Below are positions 27,868 through 37,978 of a stretch of 64,000 nucleotides of DNA, piece by piece. The stretch comes from Bacteroidota bacterium (GTDB lineage Bacteria > Bacteroidota > Bacteroidia > Bacteroidales > Lentimicrobiaceae). The notes beneath the pieces are model-generated. The model saw only the letters and a program-made list of their open reading frames with translations, was not told the DNA's origin and did no database searches. The stretch's first letter is position 1. Each line of letters opens with the position of its first letter. The translations under genes and the position numbers were made by a program. The stretch spans positions 35,338 through 99,337 of the forward strand of contig JAEZNO010000004.1 in NCBI GenBank assembly GCA_023441805.1. The letters run 5' to 3'.

Positions 27868-30165
27868 TTATAATACCGATACCTTTATGCGCATGGAACT
27901 TAAGCGTCCCATATCGTCAATACATGTGATTTGATGTTCACCGGCCGTAGCTTCCATATAGACGGATTCAGCAGGTCCTGCTTTCTGGTGTAGTTTCTTA
28001 TCAATATACCAATAAACGGCCCGGGTTCCATTCAAACAATTGCTTTTAAGCATAAGCTTCTGCTTGCGTCCGGCAATAATGAGGTACTCGGCACCATCGG
28101 TAAGTGATGTAATCATAGGACCTGTTTCATGCGACACATAAGTACATTCAGGATTGTGTTCGGGAATGTGAGTATATGGAATTGACATCTCCTCATAGTA
28201 GCTTATTAGTTCAGGCGGGTAATTGTTATAGAATGTGGTTTTGTAACCCTTTAATGGCAGACACTCACTACAGTAAGAAATTGTTTCATCTTTATCGGTG
28301 AACACCGGTTTCATATGGTTACATCGCATTGATGGTGAAATGCCGGGAAGGAAAGTTTCCATGACTCTGTTAGTGCAGAAAGTATCAGGTACCATACCAC
28401 TTTCAGAACATACTAATCTGAAATCAACATCTTTAGGCGGAAAAAACCAATCTTCACCGGTTTGCCTTAATTGATTGAATATCATGAAAAGTAGTGGTAC
28501 AGCTATGTCGGTTCCGTTGAGCTCAGGCACTCCTTTACCATCAAAGTTTCCGGTCCAGACACCAACCGTAAAGTCAGCATTATAACCTATAGCCCAACCA
28601 TCCCGGCGACCATAGGATGTTCCGGTTTTCCAGGCAATCTTGGGTAAACCTGCGCTTTCGAGATATTCATTAGGAAGATCAGGCCGCTTTAGTTCAGTAA
28701 GTATATCTGTGATCATATATGCACTACCTTCTGAACTTATCCTTGTACCTGTTGGTTGTCCCTCTTCATCCCTGGTATATTTCATTGGCTTCCACATGCC
28801 TTTATTAGCAATGGCTGCATACAATCCTGTAAGTTCTTCAAGAGTAGCGCCACAACCTCCCAAAATAACTGAAAGTCCCAGTTTCTTTTTATTTTTATTT
28901 ATCCAGTCAAAATGTGCTGATGACAATAGAGTAGTTAAATCGTTTACACCTAATTGGTCGAGTAAGTTAACTGCCGGCACATTAAGTGAGAGTGCAAGTG
29001 CTTCTTCAACTGTTATTTTACCGCGGTAAGTTTCATCGTAATTCTCTGGTCTGTAACCGCTGTAATTGACAGGAACATCAGTAATGCTGCTCTTTGGTGA
29101 GATTAAGCCTTTATCAAATGCCAGCATGTAAAGAGCAGGTTTTAACGTTGAACCGGGTGACCTGATTGCTCTTACTCCATCAACTTGTCCACTAAATCTG
29201 TCTTCATCAAACCCTACCGATCCCGCATAGGCTTTAACCTCCATTGTTTTATTGTCGATGACAAGTACGGCGGAATTTGTAATCTGCATATTCCGCAGAG
29301 GCCTGATGTAGTTTCTTAGCGAAGATTCAACGATATTTTGCAATCGCATATCAATCGTCGTATATATCCGGTCGCTATTGTTTTTCAGTCTGTATGAAAT
29401 GTGTGGAGCATGTTTTGGTAACGGAAATTTATTGCTATTAAACTCTTCTTGAAGACCATCCTCAACTTCCTGTTGCGTAAAGATGCCCTGATTCCCCATC
29501 CTTATAAGCCATCTGTTTCTTTTTTCAAGCAAAGCCTTCCTGTTCGCCGGGTTTAATACATTAGGACTATTAGGGATGACAGTAAGCGTAACCAACTGTG
29601 CCGGACTCAGTGCATGGGGTTGTTCATCAAACCAAATCATAGCTGCAGCTTTAACACCTTCAATATTACCACCGTAAGGAAGCAGATTCAGATAACTGGT
29701 AAGTATTTCCTTTTTTGAGTAATGCCACTCTAACTGCAAAGCTCTGAAAGCCTCTCTTACCTTTGACTTCCATGTTCTTGGAGCAGGCTCAAGTAGTCGG
29801 GCAAGTTGCATTGTTATGGTTGATGCTCCCGAAGTACGTTTACCTTTTATCACATTATTCCACATGGCTCTTGCAACGGACGCTGCATTGATTCCGGGAT
29901 GCAAATAAAAATACTTATCCTCCTTAAAGATGATGGCTTTCGCCAAATCACCTGAAATCTCCGAATAATCAGCACGTATTCTCCATTTGTCGTCTGAGCT
30001 AAGAAAACAATGCATGATTTCACCATTCGCTGAATAAACAACTTTTGAATAACCACGCTTATCTTTGGGAAGTGGAAATATCTGATCACAAATAATAAAC
30101 AGCAGCAATAGGACAATCGGGATTGCTATGATGGTGATAATGCGCCCTTTACTTAATTTTTTCAT
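27868..30165 (-). CDS. pbpC: Penicillin-binding protein 1C (transglycosylase/transpeptidase)
   Basis: This class A penicillin-binding protein polymerises and cross-links peptidoglycan. Residues about 12-30 form the membrane anchor. The GT51 domain follows with EDKYFYLHPGINAASVARAM and GASTITMQLARLL. The transpeptidase domain has the SxxK Ser in RSPGSTLKPALYM, the SLN motif in LALSLNVPAVNL and KTG in AWKTGTSYGRRDGW. The last 100 residues form a BiPBP_C-type domain, the mark of PBP1C rather than PBP1A. The length of 765 is normal for the class. It lies 42 bases after a DUF2279 gene on the same strand. Confidence 0.95.
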   Translation of the reverse strand: MKKLSKGRIITIIAIPIVLLLLFIICDQIFPLPKDKRGYSKVVYSANGEIMHCFLSSDDKWRIRADYSEISGDLAKAIIFKEDKYFYLHPGINAASVARAMWNNVIKGKRTSGASTITMQLARLLEPAPRTWKSKVREAFRALQLEWHYSKKEILTSYLNLLPYGGNIEGVKAAAMIWFDEQPHALSPAQLVTLTVIPNSPNVLNPANRKALLEKRNRWLIRMGNQGIFTQQEVEDGLQEEFNSNKFPLPKHAPHISYRLKNNSDRIYTTIDMRLQNIVESSLRNYIRPLRNMQITNSAVLVIDNKTMEVKAYAGSVGFDEDRFSGQVDGVRAIRSPGSTLKPALYMLAFDKGLISPKSSITDVPVNYSGYRPENYDETYRGKITVEEALALSLNVPAVNLLDQLGVNDLTTLLSSAHFDWINKNKKKLGLSVILGGCGATLEELTGLYAAIANKGMWKPMKYTRDEEGQPTGTRISSEGSAYMITDILTELKRPDLPNEYLESAGLPKIAWKTGTSYGRRDGWAIGYNADFTVGVWTGNFDGKGVPELNGTDIAVPLLFMIFNQLRQTGEDWFFPPKDVDFRLVCSESGMVPDTFCTNRVMETFLPGISPSMRCNHMKPVFTDKDETISYCSECLPLKGYKTTFYNNYPPELISYYEEMSIPYTHIPEHNPECTYVSHETGPMITSLTDGAEYLIIAGRKQKLMLKSNCLNGTRAVYWYIDKKLHQKAGPAESVYMEATAGEHQITCIDDMGRLSSMRIKVSVL

Positions 30166-30207
30166 TGTATGCTGTTAAAGCTGACCGATCTTACTAGCTA
30201 ATGTTCG

Positions 30208-31209
30208 TCAAAAATACAGAGGATGTACTTTCACTCCATTCTTATTGAATTCAATGGCCGGCATTGGCAATTTAATGAAACTTATTACCTTGAAGAAAAT
30301 ACTGAGCGTTTTGCTCCTTACCGGGATTTTCGAAAGCTCTATATCGGGTGATATAAAATATCTTCTGTATCGATCGAAATAGGGGAGGTTTACATCATTG
30401 TGGGAGACAGGATTGCTGAATGCTCCTGTCATGCCAGTCGCACCATAACCTGCCGCAATATTTAACCATTTGGGAAATTTGGTTTCATCGCTCAGGAACG
30501 ACTTAACATTTACCGAAAGCCAGTAAGTATGTCCATTGTAGTCTTTTAAGGTTCGCTGCAAATGATTTTCTCCTAACAAATCTGGTCGGTATTGTGCATA
30601 TTTGGTCGGGTGATATGACCATTTCAATTTTATTCGTTGTTCTTTCCAGATAAGTTGCTGACTTACAAATGTTATGGTACCGGCCGTGTTGGCAACAACA
30701 TCACCCCAGGATGCTCCCCATCCGGCCGAGAAACCATCAAAAGTTTCAACAGTAGACAGATAAAGTATTGCAAGCGCGCCACCTGACACTGCTGATGCAT
30801 TATTATTTAAACCTGTTAGTGATAATGCTTCATACCCAACCGAACTGATATAATAAGCTGATGTTGCATGCCCGATTTTATCTATTTGCATCCACTCGGC
30901 ATTATCATTGAAAAAATGGAATGAACTATGCTCATAATCTTTATACCATAGCTGATAGAGTCCATAAATGCTGCCGGTGTATAATACACTCGTTCCAATA
31001 ATCAGATTCCTAAGCAGTGGCTTGTTGATTTGGTTATCATCAAGATAATCATTTTGAATAGGTAGCCCATTACTGCATTCAATCTCAGAGCATAGGCTGT
31101 CAGCCTTAGCTTGCGTCACATTATTGAGAATGATAAATTGAAGAGCTAAAAAGCTAATGAATATTCTGACTGAAGTTTTTAAAGCAGATTCTACGAGTGT
31201 ATTTTTCAT
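30208..31209 (-). CDS. DUF2279 family protein, probably exported
   Basis: The 333-residue protein has an N-terminal hydrophobic export signal (about residues 12-35). The DUF2279 core contains QLWYKDYEHSSFHFFND, EWMQIDKIGHATSAYYISS and a Gly-rich GFSAGWGASWGDVVANT segment, with features of a membrane-associated lipid or cell-envelope protein. Function is unknown. It begins four bases after the phosphohexomutase stop and precedes pbpC, so it probably belongs to a cell-envelope operon with them; that context hints at wall or membrane biology only. Confidence 0.82.
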   Translation of the reverse strand: MKNTLVESALKTSVRIFISFLALQFIILNNVTQAKADSLCSEIECSNGLPIQNDYLDDNQINKPLLRNLIIGTSVLYTGSIYGLYQLWYKDYEHSSFHFFNDNAEWMQIDKIGHATSAYYISSVGYEALSLTGLNNNASAVSGGALAILYLSTVETFDGFSAGWGASWGDVVANTAGTITFVSQQLIWKEQRIKLKWSYHPTKYAQYRPDLLGENHLQRTLKDYNGHTYWLSVNVKSFLSDETKFPKWLNIAAGYGATGMTGAFSNPVSHNDVNLPYFDRYRRYFISPDIELSKIPVRSKTLSIFFKVISFIKLPMPAIEFNKNGVKVHPLYF

Positions 31210-31212
31210 TCT

Positions 31213-32553
31213 CTAAAACCGGCTAAGCAATGCCAGAGCTTTTGATTTCTTATCTTCGAGTAAGGCTGATGTTTCGGCCTCAATAATCAGCCTCAGATAA
31301 GGTTCAGTATTTGATTTCCTTACATTAAACCACCACTTGTCGAACTCTAATCTGTAGCCGTCAAAATCAAGAACTTTCAAAGGAGATTCTTCTTTAAAAT
31401 ACTCAATCAGCGCATTTATGGCTCCTGATTTATCTTCAATTCTGAAATTAAGCTCGCCTGAACTATGAAATACCGATATGCGGTTGATCAATTCTGATAG
31501 AGTAATTCCTTGTTTTTTAGCTTTGCCGATTTCTCCAAGCAAAATTAGTGCTGCAAGATATGCAGAGTCAGAGTAGTAAAAATCACGGAAGTAATAGTGG
31601 CCGGCAAGTTCTCCACCGAACAAACCGCCAATCTCTTTTAATTTTATTGCTGCATATGCTCTTCCCACCTTCCAGATGTTCATCTCGAAACCCAATGACT
31701 CAACATATCGGGTAACTGATTTTGATGTCCGAATATCCTGGATACATTTTCCTTTTAATCCGGATGATGCAAAGTAACCTGCAAGGATGGCAATCATCAT
31801 ATCGGGCTGAATAAAATTACCCTTTTCATCAACAAACATCACCCTGTCAGCATCACCATCAAATATCATCCCCACATCGCATTGATGTGTAACGACAGCT
31901 TTCTTAAGCTCCACAAGGTTTTCCTCTTCAAGCGGATTGGGTTGATGGTTGGGAAAAGTGCCATCAGGTTCATCAAAAAGATACAGTGGCGATTTTCCAA
32001 ACAAATCTCTGACGAGCAAAGCCCCCATGCCGTTTGAGCAATCAATTGCAATCTTTAATCCGGTAAGGTCAGGGATATAAGGTTTAAAAAAATCTAAATA
32101 ATCAGGTTGCAAATCAATATGATGAAGAGTTCCTCTTTTCGCAGCAGGTGAGGATGTGTTATTTTTCTCTGTCATTCGCAGAAGAGCGGACAACCCGTTA
32201 TCGAATCCTATGGGTAAAGCATCTTTGCCTGAAATCTTCAATCCATTATACTCAGGAGGATTATGTGAGGCCGTTATCATTACAGAGGCATAATAATCGT
32301 ACCTGGCAGTTGCCCAATAGATCATTGGAGTTGTGGTTAATCCTGCAAAGTCAATATCTGCTCCTGCATCCATTATTCCTTTGCTAAGATTCTCAAATAT
32401 GACCTTCGATGAAACTCTGACATCCATGCCGATAAGCACTTTGTCAGCCTTTAATAATGTCGGGAGAAAATAACCTATTTTATAAATGTCTTCTTCAGTA
32501 AAATCCTTTCCGAAAACTCCTCTTATATCATATGCTTTGAAAGCATTTCTCAT
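31213..32553 (-). CDS. Phosphomannomutase/phosphoglucomutase
   Basis: This alpha-D-phosphohexomutase interconverts hexose 1- and 6-phosphates for nucleotide-sugar synthesis. I chose the ATG at 32553 (MRNAFKAYDIRGVFGKDF), which puts the conserved AYDIRGV near the N terminus; the frame is open 19 codons further upstream. The phosphoserine loop ITASHNPPEYNGLK, the metal loop FDGDADRVMF, the sugar-specificity loop GGELAGHYYF and the phosphate-binding RKSNTEPYLRL are all present in 446 residues. Whether mannose or glucose is the main substrate cannot be told from the sequence alone. Confidence 0.93.
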   Translation of the reverse strand: MRNAFKAYDIRGVFGKDFTEEDIYKIGYFLPTLLKADKVLIGMDVRVSSKVIFENLSKGIMDAGADIDFAGLTTTPMIYWATARYDYYASVMITASHNPPEYNGLKISGKDALPIGFDNGLSALLRMTEKNNTSSPAAKRGTLHHIDLQPDYLDFFKPYIPDLTGLKIAIDCSNGMGALLVRDLFGKSPLYLFDEPDGTFPNHQPNPLEEENLVELKKAVVTHQCDVGMIFDGDADRVMFVDEKGNFIQPDMMIAILAGYFASSGLKGKCIQDIRTSKSVTRYVESLGFEMNIWKVGRAYAAIKLKEIGGLFGGELAGHYYFRDFYYSDSAYLAALILLGEIGKAKKQGITLSELINRISVFHSSGELNFRIEDKSGAINALIEYFKEESPLKVLDFDGYRLEFDKWWFNVRKSNTEPYLRLIIEAETSALLEDKKSKALALLSRF

Positions 32554-32643
32554 ATTGTACCAGATTGGTTGATTAATAAATTGCTCTAAAGCATTCAGCC
32601 CTGTGATCAATTGCTTTAATGCATTAGCCTTTTGTAATAACGT

Positions 32644-33720
32644 CTATTTCATTATTCTGCGTTGATTCAGTGCCTGCTGGTATTTCCATGCATTTAAATT
32701 GTGCTGTTGAAGTGTTTCAGCAAAGGCATGATATCCTGAGAAATCATCTTTTGCACAGAAGAACATGTAATTGTGGTCCTCATGGTTCAACACAGCATCA
32801 ATTGATGAAACTGAAGGTAAATATATAGGTCCGGGTGGTAATCCTGTATATTTATAAGTATTGTAGGGCGAATCAATTTCTTTGTATATGTTGAGCACTC
32901 TTTTTATATCAAAGTTCCCATGTGCAAACACAATTGTCGGATCAGCTTCAAGTAGCCATCCCTGTTTTAATCTGTTTAAGTAGACACCCGCCACACGTGC
33001 CTTCTCATCATTCATGTTAGTTTCTTTCTCAACAATTGAAGCAAGTGTAATTACCTGATGACGATTGAGGTTCAGCTCCTTTAATTTACTATCACGGTTA
33101 TTTGCCCAAAATTTCTCTGATTCGTCTTTCATCCTCTTAAAGAAGGCTCTTGGAGTGGTTGTCCAATAAAACTCATAAGTGTTAGGTATCATGATGGTAA
33201 ACAGACTCAATGGTGTGACTCCTAATGTGTCGAGGAATGTAGTGTCGAACATTAGTTTAACCAACGAAAGAGAGTCTGCTTCAAGCTGATGAGAAATTAT
33301 TCCGGCCAGATCAGCTGCATAGCGAACATTATTGAATGTGACATTTACCGGATCCTGTGCTCCTGACCGGAGTTTATTTACAAGATCAAGGTTTGTCATG
33401 TTGTCACTCAGTTTGTAGTGTCCCGGTTTTACAACTTCAGGGTATTTTTTAAGATCAGCCACCAACTCAAAATTATTCCTGTGTACTATGATCCCTCTTG
33501 AGTAAAGTATTTTTTTTACACTGTCGAAGTTGCTACCGGTCGGGATGTTAATGAATGCCTCCTTTTTATTCAGAATGTAGACATTAGGTGCATAAAGAAG
33601 GGTGTAGGCATAATAAGCTGTTCCGGCTATAATGAGAAGCAGTATGAATATCCAGAGACGTATTCTTCTTTTTTTTCGTGGTTTCCTGCTGCCATAGCCG
33701 GGGTGGTATGATTCTCTCAT
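32644..33720 (-). CDS. mltG: Endolytic murein transglycosylase MltG (YceG-like)
   Basis: MltG cleaves nascent glycan strands at the inner membrane and helps set their length. The protein has a basic cytoplasmic start (SRKPRKKRRIR), one membrane helix (about residues 22-43), a LysM-like region and the YceG catalytic domain with the catalytic Glu231 in LASIVEKETNMND, then LEADPTIVFA and YNTYKYTGLPPGPI. The 358-residue length is normal. It lies in a run of minus-strand envelope genes (dapF, GNAT, mltG, phosphohexomutase, DUF2279, pbpC). Confidence 0.95.
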   Translation of the reverse strand: MRESYHPGYGSRKPRKKRRIRLWIFILLLIIAGTAYYAYTLLYAPNVYILNKKEAFINIPTGSNFDSVKKILYSRGIIVHRNNFELVADLKKYPEVVKPGHYKLSDNMTNLDLVNKLRSGAQDPVNVTFNNVRYAADLAGIISHQLEADSLSLVKLMFDTTFLDTLGVTPLSLFTIMIPNTYEFYWTTTPRAFFKRMKDESEKFWANNRDSKLKELNLNRHQVITLASIVEKETNMNDEKARVAGVYLNRLKQGWLLEADPTIVFAHGNFDIKRVLNIYKEIDSPYNTYKYTGLPPGPIYLPSVSSIDAVLNHEDHNYMFFCAKDDFSGYHAFAETLQQHNLNAWKYQQALNQRRIMK

Positions 33721-33742
33721 GACAGTTGATTGTTGATTGGTT

Positions 33743-34258
33743 TTATTGTTGTATCAGTTGCATTACGTATTCATCGAGCCAGGTTTTATTGTTCCTTCTC
33801 CATGATTTTAAGGTAGAGGTATGCACAAATCCACATTTCTCGAACAAATGTAAATTTAATTCCTTATTACACGGGATATGGGCATATAACTGGTGAAGGT
33901 TTAATGTATTGAATGCATAGTTTTTCATCAGTTCAATGGCTTCGGTTGCAAATCCTCTGCCACGAAAGTCATTTGCTATCAATATTCCCAACTCTGCTCT
34001 CAGGTTTTGCGGATCAAAGTCAAACAGGTCAATTGCACCTACTGCAGTTGATGGTTCCTCATTCAGAATGATCATCAATCGTAGTTGCTTGGATGTGTAA
34101 ATATCTCCCGAATTGAGGATATACTGGTCAATTGCAAATTGTGAATACGGGGCTGAGGTATTACTTACAATCCAAACTTCCGGATCATTTTCCCAAAGAT
34201 AAAGTAATTCGCTGTCGCTTGGTTCAAGTGCTCTTAGACTTATATTCTTACCAATCAT
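33743..34258 (-). CDS. GNAT-family N-acetyltransferase (RimJ/RimL type)
   Basis: The 171-residue protein has the GNAT fold of the RimJ/RimL class: ISLRALEPSDSELLYLWEND at the start, acetyl-CoA binding in DFRGRGFATEAIELM, and YAHIPCNKELNLHLFEKCGF at the end. The class acetylates amino groups on proteins, peptides or small molecules; the substrate here is unknown. It sits between dapF and mltG on the same strand, which may reflect only operon packing. Confidence 0.9.
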   Translation of the reverse strand: MIGKNISLRALEPSDSELLYLWENDPEVWIVSNTSAPYSQFAIDQYILNSGDIYTSKQLRLMIILNEEPSTAVGAIDLFDFDPQNLRAELGILIANDFRGRGFATEAIELMKNYAFNTLNLHQLYAHIPCNKELNLHLFEKCGFVHTSTLKSWRRNNKTWLDEYVMQLIQQ

Positions 34259-34339
34259 TAATGGTTTCCTGATTAATCTATAATTAATGCTAATCTATCA
34301 AACTTTACAATTGCCTGATTTGGTAATTGCCAATATGCT

Positions 34340-35122
34340 TTATATTATAGGTGTTTCGCCTGTAAAAACCAGTTTTGCAGGACCTTTAAGCTTTATGTCT
34401 GTAAATAAGTCATCGCTTATCATGAAGCTCACCTCCAGAGTACCTCCCTTAGTTTCAACCTTCCAGGTGTTATCATAAGTGAGCATGCCTGCAACTATAG
34501 CTGAGGCAGTAACCCCTGTACCGCACGATAATGTTTCTGCTTCCACACCTTTTTCATAGGTCCTTACAGTTATTATACCCGGCAACATCGATATCCAGTT
34601 AACATTCACTCCTTCAGGTCGGAAGCGAATATCATTACGAATTATGGGTCCATCAATGGCAGGGTCAATTTCAGCAACGTTATCAATAATCTTAACTACA
34701 TGTTCAGTGCCTGTATTTACGAAAAACAGATCATCTCTCTTAACCGGATAGTCAGTGTCGCCCATGGTGATTTCTACTTCCCACAGGGCTTCGTGTGATT
34801 TGGTTACATCAGCATAATGCAAACCATCTCCGGCTATAAACGACATATGCCCTGATGCAATACCAAGCATTTGACTGAACGCTGCCGCACACCTTGCTCC
34901 ATTTCCGCACATCTTGGCCTTACTGCCATCAGAATTAAAGTAGATCATCTCAAAATCATAAACCTCCGATGGTGCAACTACTATAATTCCGTCAGCTCCA
35001 ATGCCTGTGCGCCTGTTGCAGACTTCTTTTATTTTCACTGATGATAAAAACGGAGTCGTAGTGAAACCGTCGATCATTATAAAATCATTTCCGGTGCCAT
35101 GAAATTTATAAAATGGTGTCAT
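34340..35122 (-). CDS. dapF: Diaminopimelate epimerase
   Basis: DapF converts LL- to meso-diaminopimelate, a precursor of lysine and of peptidoglycan. The 260-residue protein carries the paired catalytic cysteines: Cys72 in AKMCGNGARCAA and Cys200 in TLSCGTGVTASA. The opening FYKFHGTGNDFIMID and the RRTGIGADGI loop are also diagnostic. It heads a minus-strand group of envelope genes and diverges from the DegP-like protease. Confidence 0.96.
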   Translation of the reverse strand: MTPFYKFHGTGNDFIMIDGFTTTPFLSSVKIKEVCNRRTGIGADGIIVVAPSEVYDFEMIYFNSDGSKAKMCGNGARCAAAFSQMLGIASGHMSFIAGDGLHYADVTKSHEALWEVEITMGDTDYPVKRDDLFFVNTGTEHVVKIIDNVAEIDPAIDGPIIRNDIRFRPEGVNVNWISMLPGIITVRTYEKGVEAETLSCGTGVTASAIVAGMLTYDNTWKVETKGGTLEVSFMISDDLFTDIKLKGPAKLVFTGETPII

Positions 35123-35323
35123 ATATTATCGGTTTTGACAAAATGGCACAAAATGTGCTGCAACTTAACAAGTCAAAATTACAATTTCTTTGAAATTTTA
35201 GTGAATAATTGTGCTATATGTATGGTTAACAATTTTTAACAGGCAGAATAGCAGAATGGTATTTAAATTGCGTTGTATATATCAACCAGTAATCTAAAAC
35301 GAAAAATTGCAAAGAAGGTAACT

Positions 35324-36784
35324 ATGAAGACTCTATTCAAAAAAATCGGAACAGGACTGCTCATTGCCATTACCGGTGGTCTTATCGCATTAGGAGCTGA
35401 CAGGTTGACAGATGATCAAAAAATCACTTTTCCGGAGAATGTTGCTCATAATGTGCCGGCATACCTGACACGGAATAGTGAATTTACCCCAATGACGCTG
35501 CCTGATTTTACAGTTGCCGCCGATAATACCATTCATGCTGTTGTGCATATTAAAACTGAGTACCAAAACAGGAAAAGCAGCGTGTATGATTATTTCTTCG
35601 ATTTTCGTGATTTCTTCGGCGAAGGCGGCCCACGGCAACCTGTCCTTGCTTCAGGATCTGGTGTGATTATCAGTCCTGATGGCTATATTGTGACCAATAA
35701 TCATGTGGTTACTGAATCAGACAGGGTGACAGTTACATTGAACAACAAGAGAACTTATGATGCTGAAATAGTAGGCACAGACCCGTCAACCGATTTGGCG
35801 GTCATTAAAATTGATGCTAATGAGCTTCCATATATGACTTTTGGAAATTCAGATGACCTTAGGATTGGTGAATGGGTGCTTGCAGTCGGGAATCCTTTTA
35901 ACCTGACCTCAACTGTTACAGCAGGTATCGTTAGTGCTAAAGCGAGAAATATTAATATCTTAGGCTCACCTGATGGAAGTTCTATTGAGTCGTTTATTCA
36001 GACTGATGCTGCTGTTAATCGTGGTAATAGTGGAGGTGCTCTTGTAAACACCAACGGTGAGCTTGTTGGAATAAATGCAGCCATTGCTTCCGGAACAGGT
36101 TATTATGCAGGTTATTCATTTGCCATACCATCAAATATCGTTCGCAAGGTTGCTTCTGATTTACGGACATACGGAACAGTGCAACGTGCATACATTGGTG
36201 TGAATATACGAGAGCTCGACAGTGAGCTGGCAAGTGAAGCCGGTATTCAGGATATTACCGGAGTTTATGTTGCTGATGTTACTGACAACGGTGCTGCAAA
36301 AGTAGCAGGTATAAAATCCGGCGATGTTATTTTGAAAGTTGAAAATACTAACGTAAATTCACCTTCTGAACTTCTTGAAATAGTCGGTCAACATAACCCG
36401 GGCGATAAAATCGACCTGGTTGTACGAAGAAATAATAAAGACCTGACTTTTAACGTTCAGCTGAAGAACCGGGATGGAAGTACTGAGTTAACAAAGCGTG
36501 AGGAATTTAATGCCAGAAATCTCCTGGGTGCTTCGTTCAGACCGGTACCTGAGAATTTGAAAAAGGATCTTGGTATTTCAAATGGACTGCAAATTACATC
36601 ATTGAGTAACGGTAAACTGCGTAATGCAGGAATCAGGGAAGGTTTTATTATTACTCAGATTGATGGTAAGGAAATTAACTCTGAACAAGATCTCAGTTCA
36701 GCACTGGCTAAGAAAAAAGGTGGTGTCCTGGTTGAAGGTGTTTATCCTAACAGAACACGTGCCTATTATGGTTTCGGACTTTAA
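35324..36784 (+). CDS. DegP/DegQ-like periplasmic serine protease (HtrA)
   Basis: This is a periplasmic protein-quality-control protease and chaperone. I place the start at ATG 35324 (MKTLFKKIGTGLLIAITGGL), giving a signal peptide; the frame is open 17 codons upstream and an AGAAGG sequence precedes the ATG. The trypsin-like triad is His127 (VTNNHVVTE), Asp157 (STDLAVIKID) and Ser236 (NRGNSGGALV). Two PDZ domains follow (about residues 265-360 and 400-486), the second short. At 486 residues it is a typical Do-family protein. It is monocistronic by position. Confidence 0.94.
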   Translation: MKTLFKKIGTGLLIAITGGLIALGADRLTDDQKITFPENVAHNVPAYLTRNSEFTPMTLPDFTVAADNTIHAVVHIKTEYQNRKSSVYDYFFDFRDFFGEGGPRQPVLASGSGVIISPDGYIVTNNHVVTESDRVTVTLNNKRTYDAEIVGTDPSTDLAVIKIDANELPYMTFGNSDDLRIGEWVLAVGNPFNLTSTVTAGIVSAKARNINILGSPDGSSIESFIQTDAAVNRGNSGGALVNTNGELVGINAAIASGTGYYAGYSFAIPSNIVRKVASDLRTYGTVQRAYIGVNIRELDSELASEAGIQDITGVYVADVTDNGAAKVAGIKSGDVILKVENTNVNSPSELLEIVGQHNPGDKIDLVVRRNNKDLTFNVQLKNRDGSTELTKREEFNARNLLGASFRPVPENLKKDLGISNGLQITSLSNGKLRNAGIREGFIITQIDGKEINSEQDLSSALAKKKGGVLVEGVYPNRTRAYYGFGL

Positions 36785-36977
36785 TTAAAAATGACGGTCG
36801 CTATTACATTCTGTCAGTAGATTAAAGCATATTTATAAATATCAGGGAGGATAGGTCATATTGACTGTTGCTTCCCTGATAATACGTTTAAATTGTCAAT
36901 TGAACTTTAAACGATGTTAAAATGTTATTAAACCACATAAAGATGAGTACAAGGGAATACTCTGAAAACCCACACCT

Positions 36978-37844
36978 ATGAGACAATTAAAGATCATTAA
37001 ATCCATAACCAACCGTGAAACTGCCTCTCTCGATAAGTATCTTCAAGACATAGGTAAAGAAGAACTAATCACAGCTGAAGAGGAAGTTTTACTGGCTCAA
37101 CGAATTCGTCAGGGCGATCAGAAAGCTCTGGATAAATTATGTAAAGCTAATTTACGCTTTGTGGTTTCTGTTGCAAAGCAGTATCAGAATCAAGGCCTTA
37201 GTTTGCCCGATCTTATTAATGAAGGAAACCTGGGTTTGATCAAAGCAGCACAACGTTTTGATGAAACACGTGGCTTTAAATTTATTTCTTATGCTGTTTG
37301 GTGGATTCGTCAAAGCATCCTGCAGGCACTTGCCGAGCAGTCGAGAATTGTACGTCTTCCACTTAACCAGGTAGGTTCACTCAACAAGATCAAGAAGGAA
37401 TCATCGCGTCTGGAACAGAAGTTCGAGAGAACACCATCACCTGATGAAATTGCTGATTCACTTGAAATTCCGGAATATAAGATTGATGCAGCATTGAAAA
37501 TATCAACCCGATATATATCAATGGATGCGCCTCTTACTGAAGATGAAGATATGAAGTTCATTGATGTCTTTGTCGATGAAGATACCCCTGTTACAGATGC
37601 AGGTTTGATGCGCGAGTCACTCGCTCGTGAAATTCAGCGCTCACTGGCTACTCTTACCGAAAAAGAAAGAGATGTTGTTAATCTGTACTACGGTATCGGA
37701 ATGAATCATGGTCTTACACTTGAAGAAATCGGAGCTAAGTTCGACCTTACACGTGAACGTGTTCGTCAGATAAAAGAGAAAGCCATCCGACGTCTAAAAC
37801 ACACTTCAAGAAGTAAATTATTGAAATCTTATTTGGGGCAATAA
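36978..37844 (+). CDS. rpoD: Primary sigma factor RpoD/SigA, short Bacteroidota form
   Basis: The 288-residue protein has sigma-70 regions 1.2 to 4.2 without the long region 1.1 and non-conserved insert of E. coli RpoD: SLDKYLQDIGKEELITAEEE, region 2 (NLRFVVSVAKQYQNQGLSLP, DLINEGNLGLIKAAQRFD, GFKFISYAVWWIRQSI), region 3, and region 4 (LTLEEIGAKFDLTRERVRQI). This short form is the housekeeping sigma of Bacteroidota, which reads TTTG/TAnnTTTG promoters like those noted here. An intrinsic terminator follows. Confidence 0.95.
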   Translation: MRQLKIIKSITNRETASLDKYLQDIGKEELITAEEEVLLAQRIRQGDQKALDKLCKANLRFVVSVAKQYQNQGLSLPDLINEGNLGLIKAAQRFDETRGFKFISYAVWWIRQSILQALAEQSRIVRLPLNQVGSLNKIKKESSRLEQKFERTPSPDEIADSLEIPEYKIDAALKISTRYISMDAPLTEDEDMKFIDVFVDEDTPVTDAGLMRESLAREIQRSLATLTEKERDVVNLYYGIGMNHGLTLEEIGAKFDLTRERVRQIKEKAIRRLKHTSRSKLLKSYLGQ

Positions 37845-37866
37845 TGGCTTGAATGCTAATATTTCG

Positions 37867-37897
37867 AGGCTGTCTTTTAAAAGATAGCCTTTTTTTA
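37867..37897 (+). terminator. Intrinsic terminator after rpoD
   Basis: AGGCTGTCTTTT and AAAAGATAGCCT pair (with one G-U) into a stem followed by a run of seven T's, 22 bases past the rpoD stop. Confidence 0.85.
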
Positions 37898-37978
37898 TTA
37901 AACAGGGTATTACCTTTTTTAATTTTCAGGATATAATAATTCTAAACCCAGACTTAAAACTAATAATAACTGATAAAC